A DNA stretch of 64,000 bases from the NCBI GenBank assembly GCA_019096065.1, contig JAGUCH010000007.1, forward strand, positions 6,966,501 through 7,030,500, written 5' to 3'. The translations under genes and the position numbers were made by a program. Position 1 is the first letter of the stretch, and each line of letters begins with the position of its first letter. Source of the DNA: Paracyclopina nana. Its lineage: Eukaryota > Arthropoda > Copepoda > Cyclopoida > Cyclopettidae. Positions 46,901 through 55,730 of the stretch are shown here, piece by piece. The notes below the pieces were generated by a model, which had not been told where the DNA came from, ran no database searches, and saw nothing but the letters and a program-made list of their open reading frames with translations.

Positions 46901-49486
46901 TTCGTGCATTTTCCTAAGGAGTTTGAGGTGTACATGAACAGGACATAAGGCCCTGTTCACCTGCAATACTCAAGCGAATTTCGGCTCTTTTGTTTGATTT
47001 CCAAAATAGCAAATTCAATCCAGTTTGCAATGATTTTCACAAAATGTTTGTCCAAAATTGGCTCAAGTTTAAAGCAAAAGAAAATTGGATTTCCCTATCA
47101 AGCAAGTTTCAATTGTTTTTCCAAATTGATAATTTGCCAAAAAAATATATTGAAGCACCTTATGGCATATGCATTTCTTCTGATCCAATACGAAGGCTGA
47201 AGGCAGAACCAAGGAGCTCTTCTGGTGCCATACTCAGTTGGCAGAATGTTGTCCAGCCAAGCTGCCAAAAGGCCATACAAAATGATGTCCACAGCAATCA
47301 TGATCATCACTCCTCCAATTGGAATGCCCTGGGAATCATTCCATAAGTCAATTGGAGCATTCTGGGAGTCCAAAAGCATCATCTGGAAGTGAAAGATTTG
47401 CCTGAAGAAAAGAGCACTTCCAGAGAGGCCTTTGATGTGCCAATGCAGCTCTATGCAAAGTGCCAAAATGCAAACATCCTTGTATGCTTCAAATGCATTA
47501 TTGATGGCAATTTGGCTTTTTCAGCTGGAAAATGGCGGATTTCTCACCTGATCTATGGCCATGGCATAAGCAGGTGGGCTCAGGAGTGCAAACAGCCAAA
47601 ACACGTAATTTGGCAAGCCATTGACAAACACTTGCAAATAGTACAAGGCTGCAACCATGACAGTGGCCAATCCTCCCACTGTGGCAGCCACCTAAGCCAA
47701 AAAATAATCAATTTTTAAAAAAAAGTATTTTTTCAAAAAGTATTCATTAGCCCTACCTTGGCCTTTGAAAAGAGGGTGGTCAAAATGAAGGCAAACATAA
47801 TCATGGAGAGGCCAAATTCAAAGGTGAGCAGGAAGAGGACCAGGAAATTGCCCTGGTCCAAAACTATGCCAGCCATGATGGCAGATGCCACCAAAGCAAT
47901 CACCAAAACAATGATGGAGTACACAAAGAACCAGGAGAGCCTGAAAATGGTGAAAATTAAGGTGATTTTAAAAAATTGATGCATTTTTTTGGCTTGCCAA
48001 AATACTGAGCCTCTGAGTCCAACCATTTTCATGCTCTCTTTGATCTTCTTCTCCTTTTCTTCCACAATGAATTGAAGCATTGGACCAACCAGTTGACCCA
48101 GTGAGATGAGCAGATACAATGGGATGATTGACCTCAGTATTGTCACAGTGCCTTGAATTATGCATTATACATTAAAAATACATTAAAAGTTTTATGTTTT
48201 ATAAAGGGAGAATTTGACTTTCTTACTTCCAACCATGGCCAACTTTGGAGCCAATTCCAGAATGATTTCCTTGGGAAATTGAAAGGAGGAAGAAGAAGTG
48301 GTTCTTTGCTGGAATTGCTAAAGTTGGGCAACTTTTTCAGCCAAAAATATTTCAGGAATTTTCTAGTACCTCAATCCAAGTTAAATCTATGGCAGATTGA
48401 AAGCTGAGGAAGCCTGAGTAGTAATAGTTGGTGGGTTGGCAGTGGAACAGCTCATTTTGAGGCCTGAAAATAAATCCTAATGAAAATATTAACTATTTTA
48501 AATAGTAGGCTTACAGGAAATCTGATTCTGAAAGCCTGCATTGAGTTCCGTCGTTATTCCGGATTTCGGATGAGGGCAAATTTCCCAAGGTCCTTATTTT
48601 GTATCTCAGCTAGGAAGGAAAAAATCTTCATCAATAAATAAATTAATATAACTCAAAGCATCAATTTAATTTTTCGAAAAATCATTGATTTTCAACTTCT
48701 AAAAAAAGTCACTGGTTTTCAATTTTGAAAAAATTCACTGATTTTCAATTTTTGAAAAAAATTCACTGAGTTTCAATTTTGAAAAAAATCACTGGTTTTC
48801 AAATCTGGAAAAAAATCACTGATTTCCAATCCCTGACACATTCTATGATTTTCAAAAAAATTAATTTTTAATCGATTTGATTGAATATTTTGCAGTCACC
48901 TCTTCATCCGGTGGCAGCTCGAAAATGACCCCAAGCTCAATTCCGGTGGCATTTTCCATCAACTTTTCCTCCTCAAAATACATCACATTGAATGCAGAAT
49001 GCTAGAAATAGAATAGTGAAAACTTAAAAAAATAATTAAAGGTTAATAAAAAATTACCTCGAGAAAAATGGAGGCGAGAGCGTTTTGCATGAAAGTCTCC
49101 ACTTGTTGATTTCGCGGCGCGACTCCAATGTTTATTTTGGCAGACGAATTGGCGCCAAAAGGCTCCGTGAGTGCAGCTGCACCGGACGGGCTCAAAATGG
49201 CGGGAAAAGTCGGATTGGGTATCACAAGTTTCATCAGCACAACCAAAAATAGGTAATACGTCGGTGTCAACGTTTCCTTAGTAAAAAATTAATTAAAACA
49301 ATAAAAAATTGAGTCAAAGTAGCAATTGCTCACTGAAAGAGTTTGCCTGTAATTCCTCCTTTTCCTCAGGAGATTTCTGATGATTGTGGCCTTGAGTTGC
49401 CTGGAAAAAGTGGCCTCATTTTGGGCCTCTTCAGTGGGGCCCAAAATGGCCTCTGTGGAGGGGCCTACCCTTGACATGGTCATCAT
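22868..49486 (-). CDS. ABCA5-like full ABC transporter, 35 exons, 1,662 aa
   Basis: Thirty-five exons join in frame, from ATG 49486 to TAA 22868-22870 (4,989 nt), close to the 1,642 aa of human ABCA5. Order: N-terminal helix and extracellular loop (exons 1-6); TMD1 (exons 7-10); NBD1 with Walker [10 protein letters not shown] (about residue 584), LSGGQKRK (684) and [10 protein letters not shown] (703), then [11 protein letters not shown]2 with an N-glycosylated loop (exons 20-28); NBD2 with PNGAGKTTT (1374), CSGGTKRK (1473) and [10 protein letters not shown] (1493); C-terminal [12 protein letters not shown]. The family is known for lipid export across endolysosomal or plasma membranes; all ATPase motifs are intact. 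Two introns are GC-AG. The last intron (22969-31029) is 8.1 kb and holds a nested retrotransposon; the intron 36380-42231 holds a 5.5-kb inverted-repeat element. The exon 10 start (47448) is the least certain splice site. Confidence 0.9.
23205..23832. mobile_element. Foldback/MITE-like element, left arm and centre
   Basis: The stretch 23311-23420 is the reverse complement of 30844-30950, and 23405-23560 is the reverse complement of about 23697-23832. Together they form one long palindrome of roughly 800 bases into which the retrotransposon has inserted. Outer parts carry cgcgcgcgcaacagctg repeats and GC alternations unlike the AT-rich surroundings. No coding frame. Confidence 0.75.
23829..23832. 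repeat. Target-site duplication of the LTR retrotransposon (left)
   Basis: ACAC precedes the 5' LTR here and follows the 3' LTR at 30840-30843. Confidence 0.75.
23833..24069 (+). repeat. 5' LTR
   Basis: 237 bases, starting TATTGTACTTTTGAC and ending GGATCCAATA. It contains tatataag (23950) as a TATA element and aataaaga for 3' end formation. Confidence 0.9.
24070..24086 (+). promoter_or_regulatory. Candidate primer-binding site
   Basis: The bases ttggtggcatctggctt directly follow the 5' LTR, the usual place for tRNA priming. I could not assign the tRNA. Confidence 0.45.
24180..25274 (+). CDS. gag: Retrotransposon Gag
   Basis: A 364-codon frame from ATG 24186 (GTG 24180 also in frame) to TAG 25272-25274. 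The central part carries the helical retrotransposon-gag pattern, including WYNILAEE and the [26 protein letters not shown] stretch in pieces. Near the C-terminus is one zinc knuckle, [14 protein letters not shown] (C-x2-C-x4-H-x4-C), followed by a basic tail. It would package the element RNA in a particle. Pol is in the +1 frame and overlaps the end of gag by a few codons. Confidence 0.88.
   Translation: MYMPGSGRVAGEEDVPVEPGNQEEPAGNLDQLGSHSTTAMANRAIKAIDLPEFSGDRSTDKLGPRAWVTRIDHLRTIVNQGAAAAEQPRWSDEATASYAALALKGKAGQWYNILAEEKRTPSTWEGPNGLKKIFLARFHHVCTLAEESAIEDSLVQEPNETVKDFFDRVKTGTLTLMENFAPLENTPTTLVAAGKLPEVQELAKNEAYQFMVKRRFVHGLIKTIKSQVVVQEYTKLEDIVGFASRVEASFSNDKKASVPPPEVNAIKIQDKEDQPAQPKNQESLENTVEKFIDLVKGRLGERRPPRTSQGNRLKCWYCDIPGHRETECFSKKRDQKNNLYKPKPGSKRASEGNQAHEVQGDLNW
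25267..29400 (+). CDS. pol: Retrotransposon Pol polyprotein (protease, RT, RNase H, integrase)
   Basis: The frame opens at 25267 and continues to TGA at 29398-29400. In order: aspartic protease with DTGAN; reverse transcriptase with the YLDDILV active site; RNase H of the Ty3/Gypsy type ([16 protein letters not shown]); integrase with an HHCC finger (H..H..CWKC) and the D,D(35)E core ([14 protein letters not shown]); then a Pro/Glu/Ser-rich tail with no chromodomain. All catalytic motifs are present and there is no internal stop, so the enzyme set looks intact. Expression probably depends on a frameshift at the gag-pol junction, since no good start codon lies at its beginning. Confidence 0.93.
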   Translation, partial: TGRRPSRAPADAPPWSGRFNILDATLILHNHDCKSTCYQQTAILTVTCHGANFNCLYDTGANISLLSRTAFRKIPIDKRPQKVLTASPLRATCASGTPLRILGLYQLPCDIKGKQTLCDFYVCDSLNVEGILGVDIIHAAGLHYDPISMAIHYKKTSPTAAVVHNDTFLPARSVATVRLLITDEERKRQPNFEGCFKLRNYEDSMVCADDCLLRTDDFGIATVKITNPGLEPATLKKGLKIGELVNIDLSDFVPFNDAFACVSSISTSGQPPRHDPMVKEYINKHARLDHLTPNERQNYLKLLLNNSDVISISEYDLGKCTLMKHKINLTNKNPVFNKQFPIPQKHLEHISESVDEWLKMGIIEPSDSEWNSSIFCVPRKLPDGQTGWRPVIDYRGLNAKTEPSSYRLPLISECIDDIGRSGTQLFSQLDLRNGFHQMQMDESSKHLTAFTIPGRGQFQYCRAPFGLCNMPLSFQRMMMKVFEHLTPKRVLLYLDDILVKGTDHKDMIAGLEECFARLRRANLKINLPKCSFGTTECTYLGFTLTPTGYQPNKRKLQAIEDAPPPTTVREIRQFLGLCNFFRSCIPRFSKHSHALSQLTCKDSSWRSGPLPPQALQSFQKLKELLCSEPVLAYPKPELDYHLDVGASRGTVDNSLDGGLGAVLIKYQHNERSVISYVSRSLLKHEKNYTPYLSELLACTWAIEHYAVYLTGTKFTLYSDHKPLEKLNKTHTRTLSRLQDLMIQHSFTVQYCPGDKNPADFCSRNVPEALRQINACVYGVSTEALEDLEVMKQLQNSDTVLSALIAKIKTNLTPSTPELKRIVNRYARHCELKDDILLITIGQLGRRVICAPAICQADIISAAHAAVGHKGVYKTCERIREQYFWPNMVADVEEYIGSCWKCDKSKLKSKHPNTPLNPLSQPRGPFERVHCDLFGPLRTSGRQKKFILVITDAFTKYAEFVALPDKTPETVSRGIFNRWISRYGSPCILVTDGGKEFTAKVNDELFSLLQIDKKKTSPRHPQTNAAAEVINKHIISYLQKTLDLDSTLDWEEMLPALQLSYNVGVSKATKMSPFFLLFGVHPRTPYMDPNMVDHKYYGDGYKDEIGKRLQIARRVAAENNIHYKELYTAQHNAKVKQEDFREGMLVWLHRPELRKINPKINSPWEGMYVIVSLQDENALIQHMQTKKTRYVHKDRLRICKSAANMPGPTQSSALPDDPKPDVATRAEENETHASETKSGYIRIEDDDITILNPLEPPPQPIPIKTDNTDQPSTSDFTQPNIKEEPPSPESIPESQPTGLFQRLRQGISPLSDFGTELGNLVVPLDPEAQRQTRSYKKAPAPSEQPATTRRAAAAKNIEVQDQVLPSRPVEYKKYTKKK
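29555..30580 (+). pseudogene. Env-like third frame, interrupted by one stop codon
   Basis: A reading frame starts at ATG 29555, is stopped by TGA at 30047-30049 and then stays open in the same frame to the TAA at 30578-30580. The second part has Asn glycosylation sites and a C-terminal hydrophobic segment (about 30427-30500) followed by a short basic tail, as in envelope-type proteins of errantivirus-like elements. There is no signal peptide at the start and the length is short for a full envelope protein, so it may lack the surface part or begin with a spliced leader. As it stands the frame is broken. Confidence 0.55.
30593..30602 (+). promoter_or_regulatory. Polypurine tract
   Basis: A purine-rich ggggaggga run ends exactly at the 3' LTR, as needed for plus-strand priming. 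Confidence 0.75.
30603..30839 (+). repeat. 3' LTR
   Basis: 237 bases, essentially identical to the 5' LTR; the end reads GGATACAATA where the 5' copy has GGATCCAATA. Confidence 0.9.
30844..31020. mobile_element. Foldback element, right arm
   Basis: Continuation of the palindrome interrupted by the retrotransposon. It ends with cgcgcgcgcaacagctgactgtgac only about eight bases from the splice donor of the penultimate ABCA exon (GTAAATAAG, 31029-31021 on minus). Confidence 0.75.
33955..34014 (-). other. GC-AG intron in ABCA (60 bp)
   Basis: Between exons 34193-34015 and 33954-33860 the only donor that keeps frame and phase is GCAAGCC; the exon join gives a continuous linker into NBD2. The donor context AGG|GCAAGCC resembles that of the other GC-AG intron. 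Confidence 0.7.
34420..34640. repeat. Dispersed repeat of the gcaatatt/aaaatatcg family
   Basis: Carries the blocks caagcaaattgataagatttc, ttggcttaactttg, tttccacatcgatattttggcaaa and a cagggtc end. Related copies stand at about 34930-35130, 35830-36060, 40480-40780, 44590-44800, 46949-47157, 51140-51340, 51870-52100 and 53395-53575. Confidence 0.6.
36674..37012 (+). repeat. Left terminal inverted repeat
   Basis: Matches the reverse complement of 41828-42172 with few differences, including the block ccaaagacagttttggaaat. Confidence 0.85.
37315..39140. repeat. Array of about seven 312-bp units
   Basis: The unit start ccctgtctcagcag recurs at 37315, 37628, 37941, 38254, 38566 and 38878, with a weaker one near 39060. 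Each unit contains ctcagcgctgag, a perfect palindrome. Two more units lie inverted at about 41310-41830. Confidence 0.85.
39280..39740. repeat. 18-bp array, gggacttttgccctt type
   Basis: About 24 drifting copies. Reverse-complement copies (ccccaagggcaaa) lie at 39890-40095 and 41150-41310, so the two halves can pair. The long frame at 39355-39825 is a by-product of the repeat. Confidence 0.85.
40110..41130. repeat. GTCGAC-containing repeats flanking a palindromic core
   Basis: Units such as tgtcgacacttttgcgagag occur at 40110-40330 and, inverted, at 40985-41130. The interval includes an inverted repeat around gctatttaaatag (40597-40735). Confidence 0.65.
41828..42172 (-). repeat. Right terminal inverted repeat
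   Basis: Partner of 36674-37012. Confidence 0.85.
45603..46008 (+). repeat. 410-bp element, copy A, in ABCA intron
   Basis: Begins ctgttcatgtacgcgctaaa and ends ttaattcatgaacaagg. It is the reverse complement of copy B (46536-46950) over its whole length, with shared blocks aaaacgctgctcgacc and gacaatttttt. Confidence 0.85.
46536..46950 (-). repeat. 410-bp element, copy B, inverted
   Basis: Inverted partner of copy A; the two bracket the exons at 46106-46190 and 46256-46488. Confidence 0.85.
47941..47997 (-). other. GC-AG intron in ABCA (57 bp, no stop if retained)
   Basis: The donor TTTTG|GCAAGCC and acceptor TTTTCAG| join GSVFW to LSWFFVYS, as expected for ABCA transmembrane helix sequence. 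The intron is 19 codons long and open, so retention would insert 19 residues without ending the protein. Confidence 0.75.
48655..48870. repeat. 28-bp tandem repeat in ABCA intron
   Basis: About seven copies of a unit like tcactgattttcaattttgaaaaa with small changes, between exons 3 and 4. Confidence 0.75.
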
Positions 49487-49499
49487 CTTCTCAGCTTTC

Positions 49500-52300
49500 C
49501 AATCAGCTGAAGCTTTCTAGGCCTCCAAAAGTGAGCCTCACCAGCTGATGATTACTAATTATGTTTTTCTCTGTTATCTCACCTCACTTTTGATTTGTTG
49601 GCAAATTCAACTTTTATTGTTGCGTGAATCATCATTGTTTGCACAATTGGGAGGTGTGAGCTGCCAGATAATGTATTAATTACAGTTGACGCAAAACTAG
49701 GCTACAGATCGGAACATATAACTCTGAAATCACTCAACCTCTCTTATTTTTAAGTTGCTTTTTTGGCTTGCCATCCCCACAAAACAAATGATGGCTTTTG
49801 GAGATCTTTTCAGTTTGGGGGTGCGTTAATTCAAAAAGGAACAACTATGACAATAGTTCCTTGATCAGTTAACGCCCCCTGCATCAAAAAGCTCTTAAAA
49901 AAGCAATCAACTGAGGAAATTATGAAAAGTGACTAAACATGTAAGTAATTCACTTTTTGCAAAATAGTGGGAGAAATTTGAGAATTTTGCTGTAATCTGC
50001 TTAGAAATGAATAAAATGCAATTTTTTGTAAAGTGGACCAAGCCACGCGAAAAACCAGTTAAGCTAATTCAAATTGCCATTTCCACAGCATTGCAAGTAA
50101 TAAATGGCAATTTCACTGCAACTGTTAAAAAGCTTGCAAAAAAGGTATCATGATGTGCAGTTATCTCTGGCTGGTAATTTTTTTTAGCTAAAAAAGTGGT
50201 TTTTTGGGTGACATCATTTGTTGCAGATGAGGAGCGCCATCTAGTGGCTTTGTTCTTCAGGAAGTGTTGACATTTTCCTCTTGACAGAATTGGGACACAT
50301 GAATACTTTTTTCAAGAAGAAATAAATGCAGCCTTTTTTCTCTTGCTTTGTTGACTGAGGAATGACCCAAATCAGATATGATAAAAGTAGGTTTAAAATA
50401 AAAATTCGCTCTTTTTAGACTCTCTTTAAATGGGCGTGAAAATAAGTGCAATTTTTGGACGGTTCAGCTTAATGGTCATTTTTGCCTTGCGGCTAAAGAG
50501 AAGCTATGATTTTGATAGGCGAAATTGAGGCCAAAAATGACCATAATTAGGCTGTCAAAAATACATCACATATAAAATGTACCGTTCTAACAAATTATTA
50601 ATATTTTATATATTACATCGAGCTGGGTATTAAAAGGTATTAAAGATGAGAGAGGATTTTAAAATGGTAAACACGAGTGCAGCTTTCCTAACCCGAGCCT
50701 GCGAGGTCTGTAATTTTACCAAATTTTTCCACTCTTTGGCAATTTCATGTTTGATAGGCTCAGAATCCAAAGTCTTTTTTCATTATTTTTCATTTTGATG
50801 TCAGCTGATATCAACTGAAATTAGCAAGAAAAAAAGAGACTTTTTTGTGGCACATGAGTAGGGCTCAGAGCTTTGTTTTGGCAGATTTCCACTATCACGA
50901 TTAGGCTGGCTTTTAAGACCAACTTGCACGACCACCAATTACCTATTTTTCAATTAACCTAACGGGTAAAAGTGGAATTTTGAAGAGCAGCAATTTGATG
51001 CAATTTCGAATGCTAACAGATTGTCTTGAGTGCACTTGAGTGCAGTTGTACTTGTTAGCCAAAAAATACAAAAAAAAAATGATGAAATATTACTAGCTAT
51101 TTTTCATTTTGATATGTTCCTCTTTGCAAAATGTAGTAGATATTTTTCCAAGGCCCCGCTCATCTGCTCAATAATAAGCAATTACAAGCCAAGTTGACAT
51201 TGCTTTATTCACATTTTTTGACGAGAAATGGCTTGAGTGTGTAAAGTCAGAAAATCGTATTTCACTTTCAAGCAATTTTGGCTGGTTTTCCACATTGATA
51301 TTTTGCACAAATATCAACCATGCTATGCAGCTGAACTCAGCTTTGCGTAAAAAAGTGGAATGCCATTTGGAGGCAGGTTTGCATCTTAACGAAAATATTT
51401 CATGCTGAAAGGAAGTCACGTACAATTATTCTGCTCTAGATCCTAAGCTAAGATAATAGTGCCTTAAAAAGAGTGACTCGATATATGACTGCACCAAAGT
51501 ACGTCCAGCAGCCAACTGATGATGATGATGGGAAGACTGATTTCAAGTGTATTGGAAAATATTCGCATTTTGGCATTTGGCTGTGCTCAGCTGTATTTTA
51601 TGGTGAGTATTATTGGAAAATATTGTTGTAAAAAATGTGTCAAAATTGCTTACGAGTGAAATAGAATTACCTGTTGCAACACAGAAAAGCCAAATTAGGC
51701 CAACGAATGTGAAAAAACCAACTTGAACTGGCTTGAATTTGCTGTTTTTTGTTCAAAATATCGCACATTATGACATAGGTGAATGGAGCCTAAATATTAC
51801 AATGTAAATTACAAAGTAAAGCTTTTGACATCGACATTTTGGCGACATAAAAAAATTTGCAGATGAAATAAGCAGTAGGCCCAGTTCACCTACTACATAG
51901 ATAATTATGCTCAATATCACACAAATACAGCAAAGTCAAGCCAATTTCTTCTGATTTTTCCACATTTTTTTACCAACATTGGCTTGACTGCGTTATAAAA
52001 GAAAATTATATTTCACTTTCAAGCAATTTTTCAAAGTTTTCTACATCGATATTTTGCCAAAATATCCACAATATTAAACAACTGAATACAGCCAGAATTT
52101 TTTGTATCTTACGTATGCTACAATTCTAAAAGGAGTCATTTGAGCAGAACTTTTTAGTAGAAGCCAGTGATTTATTTAGCGCTTAAATGTAAACAAAGGT
52201 CTGCATGGTTCTCATGGTTGCAGCAACAAAGCGCTTCTTCTTCCAAGATTTTCACCTTCTTCAGTCTTGACTTAACGACTCATGATCTCATTTTGACTCC
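49500..52300. other. Spacer with dispersed repeats
   Basis: Upstream of the ABCA start. It holds copies of the gcaatatt/aaaatatcg repeat (51140-51340, 51600-51830, 51870-52100) and a partial copy of the 190-bp palindrome (50630-50730). No gene seen. Confidence 0.5.
50630..50730. repeat. Partial copy of the 190-bp palindromic element
   Basis: Shares aggattttaaaatgg and cccgagcctgcgagg with the full copies at 54574-54766 and 55365-55552. Confidence 0.65.
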
Positions 52301-52306
52301 ATAAGA

Positions 52307-52876
52307 ATGGCCAAAAGATCAAAAAGCAGCAGAAAACGGAAAAAATCTGGCTCCTCAAAGCAGAAATACATCCCAATTGTTGTGCTTAATAACCAAATTC
52401 CACCCAATGAAAACAAAGTTAGCAGTTCATCAAATGAGCCATTTTTTAGGTAAATAATACTTAATAAATATTAAAAATCATGAAAAATGCTTATTTTTAG
52501 ACAAAGAAGGTTCAGGCCTAGGCCAAGGAACATTTTCTACCACAATGGCATTGAGAGAAGACCACCATTGGAATTCAACAGAAGAATTGGCATTGATCAG
52601 GATCAGCAAGTGTCCAAAAGTGAAGATAATTACTTGAGTGCATCTTCTTCTTATGGAGGAGGTCACAATAATTGCTGCTCTTCTGGATCATTTGGCGTTT
52701 CCACTGGAGAAGCTCTCATATTTTTGGCAGCCTTGGCCTTTGCTGTGGCCTTTTTGAACCAGCAAATCACAATGTTCATAGGGAAACGCAAAAAACGGTC
52801 TCAAAGCCAACATGACTTGGGTAATTTCAATTATTTTCCAAAAGCCATAGAAAAAGTAAAAAACTTTAAAAAATAA
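52307..52876 (+). CDS. Small membrane protein of unknown family, 2 exons, 172 aa
   Basis: Exons 52307-52449 and 52501-52876 join in phase 2 across a 51-bp GT-AG intron. The N-terminal 100 residues are basic and low-complexity (KRSKSSRKRKKSG, RRFRPRPRN). Near residue 130 lies one hydrophobic span (EALIFLAALAFAVAFL), followed by a basic tail. A cluster of AATAAA signals overlaps the stop. The basic N-terminus with a late membrane anchor suggests a tail-anchored or type II protein. I do not recognise the family. Confidence 0.65.
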
Positions 52877-53629
52877 AATAAATAAAGAGTGAATTTGTTG
52901 TTATATAATATTAATTTAATATTATAATTTAAAATTAGTATTATTTTTAAATATCTTAATAAATTAATAAATCATTAAAGAAGAATTTTTCATTGATCTT
53001 TCAGGCTTCATTTTGGCAGCCATTGAAGGGTTCAGTGGCACAAGAAAGATGTCACATGGTCATTTCACAGAAAATTCACACGTGCAAAAGCCATTTTGAG
53101 GCTCATTTGGCCACAAATCGATCTACACTTCCCATGGAATAAAAGACACTTTTCTATATGCTCACGTCTCCACTATTCCCAATTGTTCCTCTTCTTTATC
53201 AGTAGGGAAAAGTACGTATTTTCATAGCTGTATTCGTAAGCTACGTTGTATCCCAAATACGACGTATTTGCCCTTGATCTTTCTTTGCTTTTTGTATCCT
53301 CATTTCATCAACGTCGCAGCTTTTTGTGAAAAACTCTCACAAAAGCTAGGTCATTATTTTCACGCAATTTGTATAGGCAAAAATAGTAATATCAGATTGA
53401 GGCCCTGTTCACCTGATCCAATATATGCAATATTTCGGCCAAATGTTGCGCACAAGCAGCAATTTCCAGGCATTTTTCCATGATTTTTTTTACATTTTTC
53501 ACACTGAAATTGCGCTCTTTTTGCAATTTATAATTGCTTTTTATATTGATATTTTTTGGGGGAAAACCATATGAAAGGCTCAGTCTCATCAGGAGATTTC
53601 ATTGAGTCACTTTTATGTAGTTCGCCTTC

Positions 53630-54260
53630 TAAGTGGCTTTGATCGTGACATCGGTTCTTATTTACTGACAAGGTTGTGATGCCAGAAAATAAGAAGCGAT
53701 AACAACCGCAACCATGCCATGATCAAATGTTACAGAAGATAGTGAGCCTCATAGTATGCTGAATTATAACTACGCCTCATTATCTTCTGTGTCTTTGATC
53801 TTGGTATGGTTGTGGTTGCTATCGGTTCTTATTTACTGACAAGGTTGCAATGTCAGTAAATAAGAAGCCATAACAAACAAAAGCATGCCACTGTCAAAGA
53901 CACAGAAGATAGTGAGCCTACATAAGAATAAAGCAATGTCACTATGAAATCACCACTATAGGCTCATTATCTTCTGTGTCTTTGATCAAAGCTTTGCTAT
54001 GGTTGTTATCGCTTCTTATTTAGTGACATTGCAACCTCTTCAGTAAACAAGAACCGATAACAATCGCAACTAAGCCATGATCAAAGACACAGAAGATAAT
54101 GAGCCATTGACTGAGCCGTAACATTGGCTCACAATCGTCTGCGTCCTTGATCGATGCATGGTTATGGCTGTTATCGCATCTTATTTACTGACACCGCAAC
54201 AGCCTCAGTAAATAAGATTCGATAACAAAATGCAACCATGCCATGATCAGTTGATTAAAG
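53630..54260. repeat. Array of about four hairpin units
   Basis: The blocks ctcattatcttctgtgtctttgatc and ttcttatttactgaca alternate with their reverse complements (gacacagaagataatgagcc, tcagtaaataagaa) so that each unit of roughly 100-190 bases is a hairpin. Confidence 0.8.
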
Positions 54261-54573
54261 AATCAGTAATGGCTATAAGACCACAAAGGAATCCCTAGGG
54301 AGAAGAGACTGAGCCTATTTCGCATATTTTGTCAAAATGTCAAAAATGAATGAATGTAAGAATTGCCAATTTTGGCGAAAAAATGCGAAAAACTCGCTAC
54401 GAAAATGGCTTGAATTGTCTTACTTGATGCAATATTTGGCTTTAATATTGCATTTCTTGGATGAGGCAAACATTCAGCATTTCCTAGTGATACATACTGA
54501 ATAATTGTGTTAATTATTTAGGTAACTGAATTGATAAAAATACATATTCAACTTTGGGCGCATTATAGTTATT

Positions 54574-54766
54574 TATTACGAGCTGGGGCACGTAAAGTAG
54601 GGCCATTAAATAGCTGAGCGAGGATTTTAAAATGGGAAAACTCGAGTACAGCTTTACTAGCCCGAGCCTGCGAGGGCTGTAATTGTACGAGTGTTTTTCC
54701 ATTTTAAAATCCGAGGTCAGCTATTTAATGACCCGATTTTACGTGCCCCAGCTCAAAATATACAAT
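54574..54766. repeat. 190-bp palindromic element, copy 1
   Basis: Runs from gagctggggcacgtaaa to tttacgtgccccagctc; the two halves are inverted copies around cccgagcctgcgagggc. Confidence 0.85.
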
Positions 54767-54969
54767 TTTATGTACTGTAATACGATTTCCTCGTGTTATA
54801 ATTCAGTTTACCGATCCGACTCAGCTCTTTTATATCACAGTTCTTTCTAAGCAAATTGGGGGATATTAAATACTTAATGGCCCTGGAATCAAATTTGAGG
54901 GATTTTAAGTAATTTAATGCCCCTCATATTCCATGGAAATAATCAAAATTCCAAAGAAGTTGGAAAAAG

Positions 54970-55043
54970 AGGATCATCCAAGATTCGAACCTCAGACAGT
55001 TGGATTAGCATCCCAAAGCTCTAACCACTGAGCTATGGAAACA
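54970..55043 (-). repeat. tRNA-like unit, left arm, outer
   Basis: The minus strand has tagctcagtggttagag (A box) and aggttcgaatctt (B box) and an anticodon arm with a GCT-like triplet; the acceptor stem does not pair. Confidence 0.65.
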
Positions 55044-55115
55044 TCATGAAAATTGCATGCTATGTATAGGACTTTAACCATAATCTAAGCCAGATAAAGA
55101 AAAAAAATTAGTTAT

Positions 55116-55189
55116 GGAATGACTGGGATTTGAACCCTAGACTCCTGAATCAAGAGCCTAGCACTCTAAACATTGTGCCATAGGAAGAT
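55116..55189 (-). repeat. tRNA-like unit, left arm, inner
   Basis: A box tatggcacaatg and B box gggttcaaatccc on the minus strand; the acceptor ends do not pair. Confidence 0.6.
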
Positions 55190-55364
55190 AGGGATTTTTG
55201 AAGTCTATTTAATTGCTCCGAACCCAAAGGATGCTAGCTAATGAGAGCCAGTGATATTCACATAGCAGCTAAAAACCGAGCAGTATTTTCTAGGGCATGG
55301 GGCAGCCCGGTAACTTCATTAAAACACTCAAAAATCGTATTACAGAATATAAAATTGTATATTC

Positions 55365-55552
55365 CGAGCTGGGGCACGTAAAACTGGGTCATTAAATAGC
55401 TGACCTCGGATTTTAAAATGGAAAAACAACACTCGTACAATTACAACCCTCGCAGGCTCGGGCTAGTAAAGCTGTACTCGAGTTTTCCCATTTTAAAATC
55501 CTCACTCAGCTATTTAATGACCCTACTTTACGTGCCCCAGCTCGAAATAAAT
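55365..55552. repeat. 190-bp palindromic element, copy 2 (centre of the large palindrome)
   Basis: Same element as 54574-54766, flanked on both sides by inverted arms. Confidence 0.85.
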
Positions 55553-55730
55553 AACTATTAAATTCTGTAATACGATTTTTGAGAGTTTTAATGAAGTTCC
55601 CGGGCTGCCCCATTCCCTAGAAAATACTGCTCGTTTTAGTTGCTATGTGAATGTCACTGGCTCTCATGAGCTAGCATCCCGTGGTTTGGGAGCAATAAAA
55701 TAGACTTTTAAAAACCACTTTTCCAGAGGT

